From NCBI RefSeq assembly GCF_000023125.1, contig NC_013037.1:62001-126000 (forward strand): 64,000 nt of DNA, read 5' to 3'. The stretch is from Dyadobacter fermentans DSM 18053 (GTDB lineage Bacteria > Bacteroidota > Bacteroidia > Cytophagales > Spirosomataceae). Of this stretch, positions 52,737 to 61,019 are shown in pieces (the stretch's first letter is position 1; each line of letters opens with the position of its first letter). Under the pieces are notes generated by a model. That model worked only from the letters and a program-made list of their open reading frames with translations, did not search any database and was not told where the DNA came from. Position numbers and translations under genes: made by a program.

Positions 52737-53648
52737 ATGAAACTCAGGTATATTGCATTCACCCTTCTGATGCTGCTGTTTACGACCGGGTCGCGCGCTT
52801 GCGACATTTGCGGCTGTGCAAACAGCGGCGCGTATTTCGGCCTTTTGCCCCAATCCCACAAGTCGGTGATCGGCCTGCGCTACCAGCGCCTGCATTTTGT
52901 GACGCACGGCGATAGCAAGGTACTTCGCACCGAGGAGCATTTCAATGTGGGGGAGGTGTACGCCCGGTTTTTTCCGGTCAAGCGCGTCCAGGTGATGGCG
53001 TTTGTTCCTTACCGGATCGACAAGCAGGTTACTTCCGCGGATGTGAAAAAGCAGAATGGGTTAGGCGACATCACGGTGCTGGCCAACTATAATCTGTTCA
53101 ACACTTTCATGGACGGCGAGAATGCCCGGACGTTCAATCACACCTTGCTGGTCGGCGGCGGCATCAAGCTGCCTACGGGACGTTTTAAGTTCGACGAGAA
53201 CAATACGCTGGAAGTAGCCAATGCCAACTTCCAGTTGGGTACCGGAAGTACGGACTTCATTCTGAGTGCCTTCTACACGATCAACAAAGATCAATGGGGG
53301 CTTTCGACCAACATTTCGCGCAAGTTTAACACGACCAATTCACAGGATTACCGTTTTGGCAACCAGCTCTATGGTACCGTCGATCTTTACCGGTCATTCG
53401 AGGTGGGTAAGCTTTCCATAACGCCCAGTCTGGGCGTGTACGGCGAACATGCGGCTCATGGTGTTCAAAAGGGCGAAGTGCTTGACATTACCGGCGGCCG
53501 GCTTTTGAATGCGACAGCCGGCGTTACATTTTTTACCAACAAATGGACACTGGGCATCACCGGTCAGAAGCCCATTGCACAAAAGAGCGCCTCGGGGCAC
53601 GTGATTGCCAAAGAACGTGTGCTGGTTCAGCTCGGATTTTTATTCTGA
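52737..53648 (+). CDS. Outer-membrane beta-barrel with CxxCxC motif
   Basis: This 303-residue protein has a signal peptide cleaved near SRA, directly followed by CDICGCANSGAYFGLLP: three cysteines at about residues 22-27 at the new N-terminus, a plausible metal-binding site. The rest alternates beta-strand segments (VIGLRYQRLHF, VMAFVPYRID, TLLVGGGIKLPTGRF) and ends in phenylalanine (LGFLF), as outer-membrane barrels do. It lies between the two MbnP/MbnH pairs, 20 bases after the first. I would guess metal or small-molecule passage across the outer membrane. Confidence 0.78.
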   Translation: MKLRYIAFTLLMLLFTTGSRACDICGCANSGAYFGLLPQSHKSVIGLRYQRLHFVTHGDSKVLRTEEHFNVGEVYARFFPVKRVQVMAFVPYRIDKQVTSADVKKQNGLGDITVLANYNLFNTFMDGENARTFNHTLLVGGGIKLPTGRFKFDENNTLEVANANFQLGTGSTDFILSAFYTINKDQWGLSTNISRKFNTTNSQDYRFGNQLYGTVDLYRSFEVGKLSITPSLGVYGEHAAHGVQKGEVLDITGGRLLNATAGVTFFTNKWTLGITGQKPIAQKSASGHVIAKERVLVQLGFLF

Positions 53649-53743
53649 TTCACAAACCGTTAGGGGCTCGAAAGACGCTCCGGACAGCTGCGGGACCACA
53701 GGTTCCGTTAGTTATCCCATAGTATTTAGTCAATTCCAAAAAC

Positions 53744-54544
53744 ATGATCAAAATGAAACATATTCTTTCAATCGCATTATTTTCCCTTCTGTTCGCATCC
53801 TGCTCCGACGACGATTCTAATGAGGTTATCGCGCCCGTTGCAGCCGGCGAATTTGAACTTACGCTTGATACGCGGGTGGGTTCAGAGGACTTTGCATTAA
53901 ACAAGGACTTTTCGATCGGCGGCCAGACGCTCAACTTCAAAAAACTCCGCTACTGGGCCAGCAATGTGGTGTTGGTGGATTCAAAAGGTGCCGAATATAA
54001 AGTGCCGGATTCATATTACCTGATGGAAGAGGTAACGGACCTGAACCTGTCCGGCACGATCAACGACAGCACGCTGTATCCGGCCAAAAAGCGTGAGACG
54101 ATCAAATTCCGCGACATTCCGGCCGCAGAATACAAAAGCATCAAGTTTTCCATCGGTGTGGATGCCCAGCACAATGATAACCTCAGCCTGACCGGCGGGG
54201 AGTTGAGCATTGCCAATGGCATGAGCAACATCGCCTGGATGTGGCATTCGAGCTATATTTTCTCATCGGTGGGCGGTACCATGAAGCAAGGCGCCACAAC
54301 CAAAGAGTTTCTGGCGGAAACCGGCCTGAATGCGAACTACAAAACGCTGACCATAGACCTGCCCGCCGCGGTGAATTCCGCTTCCACCAGGGGCGTAACG
54401 CTGAACCTGGACGTGACCAAAATTTTTGACGGCATTGACGTTTCGCAAAACCCGAAGATCAATGCGATGACCGCCGCACTGATGTCTACCGTGGCGACCA
54501 ACTACGCGACCAAAGCGATTGCATTCAGCAAAGAGAATAAATAG
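53744..54544 (+). CDS. MbnP-like lipoprotein, second copy
   Basis: This 266-residue protein has a lipoprotein signal (MKHILSIALFSLLFASC) and the same family pattern as the gene at 50754: FELTLDTRVGSEDFALN, LNFKKLRYWASNVVLVD, EYKSIKFSIGVDAQHN and AWMW (tryptophans at 165 and 167). The two copies are clearly paralogous but diverged. It is followed 8 bases later by the second MbnH-like gene. Start ATG at 53744, or at 53753 for a slightly shorter signal. Confidence 0.85.
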   Translation: MIKMKHILSIALFSLLFASCSDDDSNEVIAPVAAGEFELTLDTRVGSEDFALNKDFSIGGQTLNFKKLRYWASNVVLVDSKGAEYKVPDSYYLMEEVTDLNLSGTINDSTLYPAKKRETIKFRDIPAAEYKSIKFSIGVDAQHNDNLSLTGGELSIANGMSNIAWMWHSSYIFSSVGGTMKQGATTKEFLAETGLNANYKTLTIDLPAAVNSASTRGVTLNLDVTKIFDGIDVSQNPKINAMTAALMSTVATNYATKAIAFSKENK

Positions 54545-54551
54545 ACTCGTG

Positions 54552-55598
54552 ATGCGGTTGGTCAAACTGGGCTGGTTTTGCATTGTCTTGCTAATCTCCT
54601 CGTGTGACAAGGATACGGTGGCACCTGCGGAAAACGCGTATGCGTTCGAGGTGCCGCCGCATTTCCCTGTTCCTGTTCCGGATGCGCATAATCCTATGAC
54701 TGAGGCCGGCATCCGGCTGGGCAGGCAGCTATTCTATGACCGGCGCTTGTCGGCCAACAACAAGGTTTCCTGCGCAAGCTGTCACGATCCCGCCAAGGCA
54801 TTCAGCGACGGGGTCGCGCTTAGCACATCAGGCGTGTCGGACACGCAGTTGCTGCGGCATGCACCGGCGCTGTTCAATCTGGCCTGGGCGACCAACGGCC
54901 TTTTCTGGGACGGCGGCTCGACTAACCTGGAATCGCAGGCGTTCGGGCCGCTCACCGCCCATGACGAAATGGCCCAGGATTTGTACGAACTGGTGGATGA
55001 ACTCAATGCGGATGCGTCGTACGTGAAGGGTTTCCAGGAGGCTTTTTCGGCAGGCATAACCTCGCAGAATGTGGCCAAAGCGCTCGCGCAGTTCCAGCGC
55101 TCACTCGTTTCGGCGACTTCGCGGTACGACGATTTCCGGCTAGGACGCAACGGCGCAGTGCTCACTCCGGAAGAAATGTCGGGCTTGGCGCTGGTCCGGC
55201 AGCATTGCCAGGGATGCCATTCCGGCGAGCTTTTCACGGACAACGGCTACCACAACAACGGGCTCGACAGCCGTTTCGACAACCAGGATCACGAGGGAAT
55301 CTTCATGGGCCGCTACCGGATCAGCTACGACGAGGGTGATTTGGGCAAATTCAAAACGCCGTCGCTTCGCAATGTAACGCTCACAGCACCCTACATGCAC
55401 GACGGCCGCATACCCACGCTCGAAAAGGTGCTCGACCATTATTCAAACGGCATCCAGCATTCGGCCACGCTCGATGGCCGCATCCCGCAGCAGGGCTTCG
55501 CATTCAGTGCTGTCCAGAAGACCCAGATCATCGCCTTTCTGGCAACATTGACAGACGAGCGGTTCGTAAGCAACCCCGCGCATCAGAAACCACATTAG
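54552..55598 (+). CDS. MbnH-like diheme cytochrome c peroxidase family, second copy
   Basis: This protein is 348 residues from ATG 54552 (MRLVKLGWFCIVLLISSC), a lipoprotein signal; a TTG further upstream would overlap the MbnP-like stop. Heme motifs CASCH (about 77) and CQGCH (about 220) are present, with NLAWATNGLFWDGG and APYMHDGRIPTLEKVLDHY as in its paralogue. It pairs with the second MbnP-like protein. The block is closed by a terminator 48 bases after the stop. Confidence 0.86.
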   Translation: MRLVKLGWFCIVLLISSCDKDTVAPAENAYAFEVPPHFPVPVPDAHNPMTEAGIRLGRQLFYDRRLSANNKVSCASCHDPAKAFSDGVALSTSGVSDTQLLRHAPALFNLAWATNGLFWDGGSTNLESQAFGPLTAHDEMAQDLYELVDELNADASYVKGFQEAFSAGITSQNVAKALAQFQRSLVSATSRYDDFRLGRNGAVLTPEEMSGLALVRQHCQGCHSGELFTDNGYHNNGLDSRFDNQDHEGIFMGRYRISYDEGDLGKFKTPSLRNVTLTAPYMHDGRIPTLEKVLDHYSNGIQHSATLDGRIPQQGFAFSAVQKTQIIAFLATLTDERFVSNPAHQKPH

Positions 55599-55645
55599 CC
55601 TGGCGGGCGGCCAGCAAAAATGTAAACTTGTCAGTAATCATGAAA

Positions 55646-55674
55646 GCATGGTGGTGATTGCCACCGTGCTTTTT
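55646..55674 (+). terminator. Hairpin terminator after the second MbnP/MbnH pair
   Basis: GCATGGTGG pairs with CCACCGTGC (one G-T pair) around a 6-base loop, followed by TTTTT. It separates the MbnP/MbnH block from the cobalamin riboswitch. Confidence 0.75.
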
Positions 55675-55722
55675 ATCTTTACACCCTTAAAAAGTTCTTT
55701 TCTTTCATTTTCCATCGGGAAA

Positions 55723-55937
55723 GGTTTTGCTAAGTAGCAGATTAATAGGGAATCGTGTGCAATTCACGAGCTGTCGCGCAACTGTAAGTAACACTTCAAG
55801 TTTATATCGGTTATATCCACTGGAGATAACTGACTGATTTTTGAATAAATGAATAGTATTTAAATTATTCACTCATTCAAAATTCAATCATTGCTCTGGG
55901 AAGGATGATATAAATGTTACAAGTCAGGAGACCTGCC
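55723..55937 (+). ncRNA. Cobalamin riboswitch
   Basis: Conserved segments in order: GGTTTTGC near 55723, AATAGGGAA with GTGNNANTTCAC (55744-55768), AGCTGTCGCGCAACTGTAA (55769-55787), CCACTGG (55817-55823), CTGGGAAGG (55896-55904) and AAGTCAGGAGACCTGCC (55920-55936). These are the signature boxes of the cobalamin (B12) riboswitch. Between them is an AT-rich variable arm (TGAATAAATGAATA paired with TATTCACTCATTCA). It should repress the downstream TonB-dependent receptor when adenosylcobalamin or related corrinoids are plentiful. Confidence 0.9.
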
Positions 55938-56112
55938 TTTTCACGTTGTCGACGCTTTCGCGGAATAAAGTATGTCGGTCTGGATCTGTTGTGTCTGATG
56001 GTTTTGGTATCACAAAACCACTACGCCCCTGCGTGACCGTTCCCCGTTGTTCCAAGAAAGCTTCCTGAAATACTGCAAGAGACTTTAACTCATCTAACCA
56101 TCAGTTAAAAGT

Positions 56113-58500
56113 ATGCAAACATCTACATTCTGCTGCTCGCGGACTAGCGGCAGGGAGGCGAAAAATTCATTTTTACTACTCATTTCATTCGCCCTGTTAT
56201 GGTGTTCATTTCCCAGTTTCGGCGCTGCGCCGGGGCGGGTGACAGGCTCCATTCAAAGCGAAAAAGGCGATGCTATTGCCGGGATCAGCGTGCGGCTGGA
56301 AGGCACCAGCTATGCGGCCGTAACCGACGCGGACGGCCGGTTTGACATTAAAAACGTCCAGGCAGGAAGCTACACGCTCGTTGCCACCGGCGTGGGCCAT
56401 GAGGCAAAAAAGCAAAATATCGTTCTCAAAGATGGCCAGGCGCTGGAATTGAATTACAAACTCAATACCAGCACCAACGAGCTTTCCGAGGTCGTGATCA
56501 GTACCGCGCGGCGCCAGGCTTATTCGGGCATTAACAAAATCGACGTCCCGCTGCGCGATATGCCCATCACCACTTCCACCATATCGGCAAAAACGATCGA
56601 ACAGCGCGGTATCGACGATTTGGGCGAGGCCATGAAAAATACGACAGGCGTGCGGGCCAACAACACCTACGGCGGCTTTCAGCATTTTACAATCCGCGGT
56701 TTTTCCAACTTCGTGCTTTTGGTGGATGGCGTGCGCGATGAGCGGCACAACATTTCCACCAGCGCGCCGAACACGAACCTGGCCAATGTGGAATCCATAG
56801 AAATACTGAAAGGGCCGGCTTCCGTGCTGTTTGGACATTCGGCATTGGGCGGCATTATCAATATCGTCAGAAAAAGGCCCACTGCGGGCTTTAAGGCGGA
56901 CTTTTCGGCTAGTTATGGCAGCTTTAATACAAGAAGAATCCGTGCCGGTGCGGGCGGGGCAATCAGCGATAAGCTGCGCTACCGCGTGGATTTCGGCATG
57001 TCGGACACCGACGGCTTCCGGCATTCGGGGTCAAATACCAACAATGGCTACCTGGCATTGGAATACACGCCGACGGACAAAGATCAGTTCTACCTGACCA
57101 TCGGGGCCAACAAAGACATTTACGATACCGACGCAGGTATTCCTGTGCTCGAAGGCAGCAAAGCAGCTCCGGGCATGAATGTAAATACCCGCTACAACGA
57201 CCCGCAGGATTTTCTCAAACACACCCGCTATGATTTCCAGTTGAAGTACACGCGTCAGTTGGCGAGTAACCTCAAACTGTCGAACCAGCTTTCTTACTAC
57301 GACGATAATATCGACTATTTCTCGACCGAGGAGCTGACCTTTACCCCGGGGATGGATTCGTTGCAGCGCTCGTTTCCGTTCTATTTCAACCACCTTACCA
57401 AGCCGTGGCAAAACCAATTGGAACTGACCTGGGATTTTAGTACCGGTCCGATCGAGCACAAGCTGCTGGCAGGATATTCGGTGAGTATTCTGGATAGAAA
57501 AACGTATAACGGCGATGTTTTTGGCCCGGCCCTGAATGCGACCATTCCTATCAGTAACCCGATCCTGAACCAAGGTTATCTGACGCATAACGATCTGAAT
57601 TACCGGGCAACAATGGAAAATGTCCACGGTATTTACGTGCAGGATTTTATCCCTTTCTCAGACAAACTGAAAGGACTTGCGGGTCTTCGCTATGATATTT
57701 TCAACGGCACCTATTACACCGATAAAGTAGATAACAACCGCAATGTAACCGAGCACGGCGCAGAATCGACGATCTCCAAATCCGCATTGACCTACCGATT
57801 GGGGCTGGTGTATCAGCCGGTGGAGCCGCTGTCGGTTTACGGTTCGTTCTCCACTTATTTCAAACCTGCACGACGCGTGGCGCCGAACGGCGAGACTTTC
57901 GATCCCGAAACAGGTTACCAGGGTGAAATCGGAAGCCGATTCGAGCTTTCACGGAAATGGGCGGCTAACCTGGCATTCTATTACATGCGCAAGAATAACC
58001 AGCTCGAAGCGCTTGCTGGTGGCATTTACAGGCGGATCGGCTCGGCGGAGTCCAAGGGCGTTGAGCTGGAAGTGAATGGAAACTTGCTGCCCGGGCTCGA
58101 CGTGAGAGCGGGATACACATTTTCCAAAGCAGAAATCCTTCCTTACTCGCCCGGTGAGGCTACCAATGCCCTGGCAGGGAAAACGGTGGCTTTTGCTCCC
58201 AAAAACTTGCTGAATGCCTGGGTGAACTATGAAGTGCAGCAGGGTGCTGTAAAAGGACTGAGCCTGAGTGCCGGTGCCAACTATATGGATGAGACTTTCA
58301 CAAACAGTTCCAACAGCTACGTGCTGCCCGCCTACACCGTTTTCGATGCGGCGCTGGGATACCGGATTGGGAAAATTGGTTTAAGATTGAATGTCAATAA
58401 CCTCTTCAACGAAAAATATTTCGCGAATGCCATTTTCGCAAACCAGTTCTCGGCCGGCCCGACCAGAAATTTCCTCGTAACGGTGCGGTATAGCCTTTAA
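56113..58500 (+). CDS. Siderophore-type TonB-dependent receptor under a cobalamin riboswitch
   Basis: This 795-residue outer-membrane receptor has a signal peptide (to about residue 37), a carboxypeptidase-like regulatory domain (GRVTGSIQSEKGDAIAGISVRLEG, about 40-120), a plug domain (DMPITTSTISAKTIEQRG and NTTGVRANNTYGGFQHFTIRGFSNFVLLVDGVRDE, about 140-230), and a long beta-barrel ending in VTVRYSL. The plug wording is closest to FhuA/ferric-siderophore receptors rather than BtuB. The cobalamin riboswitch upstream implies transport of cobalamin, cobinamide or a metal chelate whose need changes with B12 status. Confidence 0.9.
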   Translation: MQTSTFCCSRTSGREAKNSFLLLISFALLWCSFPSFGAAPGRVTGSIQSEKGDAIAGISVRLEGTSYAAVTDADGRFDIKNVQAGSYTLVATGVGHEAKKQNIVLKDGQALELNYKLNTSTNELSEVVISTARRQAYSGINKIDVPLRDMPITTSTISAKTIEQRGIDDLGEAMKNTTGVRANNTYGGFQHFTIRGFSNFVLLVDGVRDERHNISTSAPNTNLANVESIEILKGPASVLFGHSALGGIINIVRKRPTAGFKADFSASYGSFNTRRIRAGAGGAISDKLRYRVDFGMSDTDGFRHSGSNTNNGYLALEYTPTDKDQFYLTIGANKDIYDTDAGIPVLEGSKAAPGMNVNTRYNDPQDFLKHTRYDFQLKYTRQLASNLKLSNQLSYYDDNIDYFSTEELTFTPGMDSLQRSFPFYFNHLTKPWQNQLELTWDFSTGPIEHKLLAGYSVSILDRKTYNGDVFGPALNATIPISNPILNQGYLTHNDLNYRATMENVHGIYVQDFIPFSDKLKGLAGLRYDIFNGTYYTDKVDNNRNVTEHGAESTISKSALTYRLGLVYQPVEPLSVYGSFSTYFKPARRVAPNGETFDPETGYQGEIGSRFELSRKWAANLAFYYMRKNNQLEALAGGIYRRIGSAESKGVELEVNGNLLPGLDVRAGYTFSKAEILPYSPGEATNALAGKTVAFAPKNLLNAWVNYEVQQGAVKGLSLSAGANYMDETFTNSSNSYVLPAYTVFDAALGYRIGKIGLRLNVNNLFNEKYFANAIFANQFSAGPTRNFLVTVRYSL

Positions 58501-58503
58501 TGC

Positions 58504-58740
58504 ATGAAAACCAACGTTAAAGTGTTTCTGCTGGTACACCGCTATCTGGGATTCGCATTGAGTTTACTTTTCGCGATCTGGTTTCTGTCCGTATTCGCGA
58601 TGATGTACGTGCGCTACCCGATCATGCGCCAGCACGAGAAATTGCAGCATTTGCCGCCTGTCGATTTACAGGCCTGCAAATTGAATTTAAATGAAGTATT
58701 AACAGTGGCCGGCGTGAACGACACGCTGATCGGTGGATAG
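58504..58740 (+). pseudogene. Truncated PepSY-associated membrane protein
   Basis: The 78 residues start MKTNVKVFLLVHRYLGFALSLL, the opening of PepSY-associated transmembrane proteins, which are normally several hundred residues long and often accompany siderophore receptors as reductases. The frame stops at TAG 58738-58740 after NDTLIGG, and nothing in the next 60 bases continues the family in any frame. A CGTGAG/CTCACG hairpin follows at 58743-58770. Probably the 3' part was lost by deletion, so the protein is likely inactive. Confidence 0.7.
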
Positions 58741-58802
58741 AGCGTGAGCTGCACCGGATTGGTACTCACGTGGAAATCAGTAACACGAACCGTCAAAAAA
58801 CG

Positions 58803-59243
58803 CTAAGGCATGCGCTGAATGTTTGTCAAATGCACGAAATAGCCGTAATTGCTTCGCATGACGGGGGAGGTGATTGCGCCGTAGCATTGCTTGCGCCGAT
58901 AGGAAACCAATATCCGCAGCCCCTGTTTCTGGTATTCTTCCGGTACCGATAATGAAGTAACGCACGGCACGAGTATGTTCGGGCCTGCGGCGTGGCTGGT
59001 TCGCTCGAAATCAGCCGGATCTGTGCTTAATATATACATGTCCGGGCCCTGGTAACCATTGGGGTTATTGCCTTCGAGCAGCACCACCACTGCTTCTTTG
59101 TCCTTGATGGCTTCGTCTGCGATGGCTCCGTTGCAATCACATGCCTTGTTTTGTTCGGCGGGATCGTCAGATGTACAGTTGGTGAGTGCGAAAAGCAGCG
59201 CCGGTGCCACCAGTCGCCAGGGTAATGTTCTGAAATAATTCAT
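58803..59243 (-). CDS. Hypothetical lipoprotein
   Basis: This 146-residue protein has a lipoprotein signal with the lipobox LTNC (about residue 23) and a further cysteine pair in KACDCNG (34-36), then CVTSLS and RKQCYG, four cysteines that could form two disulfides. It overlaps the upstream SGNH hydrolase gene by 4 bases (ATGA). I do not recognise the family. It lies beside the truncated PepSY gene, which may reflect a rearrangement. Confidence 0.65.
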   Translation of the reverse strand: MNYFRTLPWRLVAPALLFALTNCTSDDPAEQNKACDCNGAIADEAIKDKEAVVVLLEGNNPNGYQGPDMYILSTDPADFERTSHAAGPNILVPCVTSLSVPEEYQKQGLRILVSYRRKQCYGAITSPVMRSNYGYFVHLTNIQRMP

Positions 59244-60448
59244 GGCCTTTGAAGTTTGGTTGATTGCTTATTCATCCACCCGTTTGTGCGTATAAATGTA
59301 GCTAACGCTTCACCGATTTTCCTGTGCCCGCGCGCGTTGATGTGGTCGTCGATGGTAAAATAGTATTTTGTATCGAGAAGTGGATGGATATTGATGAAAT
59401 GCACATTCTCCATCGGATGGTGCGCCTGGTACGTCTGGAATTCCTTCACGATCGGGAAATTATACACCCCAAGGTCGAAAACGACGATCGGGCCATGATA
59501 CCGTTCCCGGATCCGGTTCAGGTAGGGAAAAAAGGCTTGTGCATGTTCTGGCTGACGTATTAGGCTGCCGGTTTTGACGTCCGCGGCAATGGCAGCCGGG
59601 GCGGGGGACTTTTTCAGCGCCTCGGCAATCAGCCAGCGAATGGTTATGTAAATGCCTTTGAATGGAAAATAGATTTTGCTGATCGTATTCTGCTTTTCAG
59701 CCACCTCAAACCCGAACGCGTCGATGCTCGATTTCTGGTCTTTTACGAGGTTTGCTTTGTTTTCGTCGAGGTCGTTGTCACAATATTGGATGATGAGCAG
59801 TTTGCAGGAGTCCAGGTTCAGCTCGTTGAGGAGTTTGGTTTCGCGGTAGGTGCCGTAGGAGGTCACGCCGGTATTCAATACATTGATTTTGAGTTGTTTT
59901 TCAATCACTTCCGAGAAACGCTCTTCGTGCTCCACGCCCCAGCCCATGGCATGGGAGTCGCCCAGCACGACGATTTTAGGATGGCGCAAGCTGGCTTCGT
60001 CGTCGCGCACACCGGCAGAATTCGTTTTAACTTCCACATCGAATTCCGGGTTGGTGAACCGGCCCGTGATTTGCGGCCGGAACCGGTAAGTAAGCAGCGA
60101 ATCGTATCGCGAGAGCTCGGAGTTGAAATTGGTCGTGTTTTTAAATGAACCCGCATATTGCTGCCTTATCCAGTAATAATAGCTGTCCGAAAAAGGCGCA
60201 TACTTTTGAAATGCGGCCATATACCACACGCTTCCTGCCAATGCTATTTCCATGACAGTGAAAATGCCCAGCAGAATGACCAGCCGTTTCTTTTTGCCAT
60301 TGCAAAACGACCAGAGCATGATGACGAGGCCAATCGGGAACAGAAAAAAGTAAACGGGGAAAATAGTGGAATGCCTGACGAAAAAATCCTGGCGGAAAAG
60401 TGTCAGGCACATGAGGAGCAGGCCCGACAAAAATGCGATCCAATTCAT
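59240..60448 (-). CDS. SGNH/GDSL hydrolase-like membrane protein
   Basis: This 402-residue protein has three N-terminal membrane helices (about residues 5-85) followed by an SGNH domain with LGDSHAMGWG (nucleophile serine near 164), NTGVTSYGTYRE (block II) and the C-terminal catalytic DDHINARGH (about 373). Such proteins often act as acyl-esterases or transferases on surface sugars. Its stop overlaps the start of the downstream lipoprotein gene, which suggests they act together. Substrate unknown. Confidence 0.82.
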   Translation of the reverse strand: MNWIAFLSGLLLMCLTLFRQDFFVRHSTIFPVYFFLFPIGLVIMLWSFCNGKKKRLVILLGIFTVMEIALAGSVWYMAAFQKYAPFSDSYYYWIRQQYAGSFKNTTNFNSELSRYDSLLTYRFRPQITGRFTNPEFDVEVKTNSAGVRDDEASLRHPKIVVLGDSHAMGWGVEHEERFSEVIEKQLKINVLNTGVTSYGTYRETKLLNELNLDSCKLLIIQYCDNDLDENKANLVKDQKSSIDAFGFEVAEKQNTISKIYFPFKGIYITIRWLIAEALKKSPAPAAIAADVKTGSLIRQPEHAQAFFPYLNRIRERYHGPIVVFDLGVYNFPIVKEFQTYQAHHPMENVHFINIHPLLDTKYYFTIDDHINARGHRKIGEALATFIRTNGWMNKQSTKLQRP

Positions 60449-60539
60449 GAAAGAGCGGTTTACTGAGCGATTACCCTGACTTATAAACCGCAGACACTCA
60501 GTTTTCTACCTTTCGTTGCGACGCCGCTTCCTTTTTTGT

Positions 60540-60581
60540 AAATTCTGATTAAACGGCTTTTACAAATTCTGACCAAACGGC
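60540..60581 (+). repeat. Two tandem copies of an 18-base sequence
   Basis: AAATTCTGATTAAACGGC (60540-60557) and AAATTCTGACCAAACGGC (60564-60581) differ at two positions and repeat with a 24-base period, in the gap upstream of the DUF488 gene. They may be a pair of regulator-binding sites or a small duplication. Confidence 0.6.
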
Positions 60582-60660
60582 GTCATCTATGCCAAAATCG
60601 GCAGGATCGCTAACTTTACGCGATTTTTAGCTTTTAGTTAACCATTAAAATTTTCACACT

Positions 60661-61008
60661 ATGAATGTTAAAACAAAGCGGATTTATGACCCGGCAGCGG
60701 CCACAGATGGCTACCGTGTGCTGGTAGACCGCCTGTGGCCGCGCGGTTTAACGAAAGAAGCGGCTCACATCGACCGCTGGATGAAGGAAGTGGCTCCCTC
60801 CGACGAGCTCCGCAAGTGGTTCCATGCCAATATGGACGAATGGGACGAGTTTACGGCTCGTTTCACCGCCGAAATCGAAGGATCGGAGGCTCTGCAAGAG
60901 TTGAAGACCCTGGCTGCCGAAAACGAGACGCTTACGCTGCTGTTTTCGGCCAGGACAACGGATCGCAACCAGGCGCTCGTCCTGAAAGAGCTTCTGGAAA
61001 AAGCCTGA
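60661..61008 (+). CDS. DUF488 family protein
   Basis: This 115-residue protein has the DUF488 hallmarks: GYRVLVDRLWPRGLTKE near residue 20, IDRWMKEVAPSDELRKWF near 40, and TLLFSARTTDRNQALVLKELL at the end. The family is small, cytoplasmic and widespread, with no established activity. It stands alone, convergent with the GH13 gene, with the tandem repeat about 80 bases upstream. Confidence 0.9.
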   Translation: MNVKTKRIYDPAAATDGYRVLVDRLWPRGLTKEAAHIDRWMKEVAPSDELRKWFHANMDEWDEFTARFTAEIEGSEALQELKTLAAENETLTLLFSARTTDRNQALVLKELLEKA

Positions 61009-61019
61009 CCTGCATTAAC

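Larger units (their letters stand above)
55599..56112. other. Leader region with terminator and cobalamin riboswitch
   Basis: This 514-base gap holds the terminator at 55646-55674, the cobalamin riboswitch at about 55723-55937, and an expression region with GGTTTTG-gtatca-CAAAACC (near 55999-56019) before the receptor ATG at 56113. No gene is seen. Confidence 0.75.
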
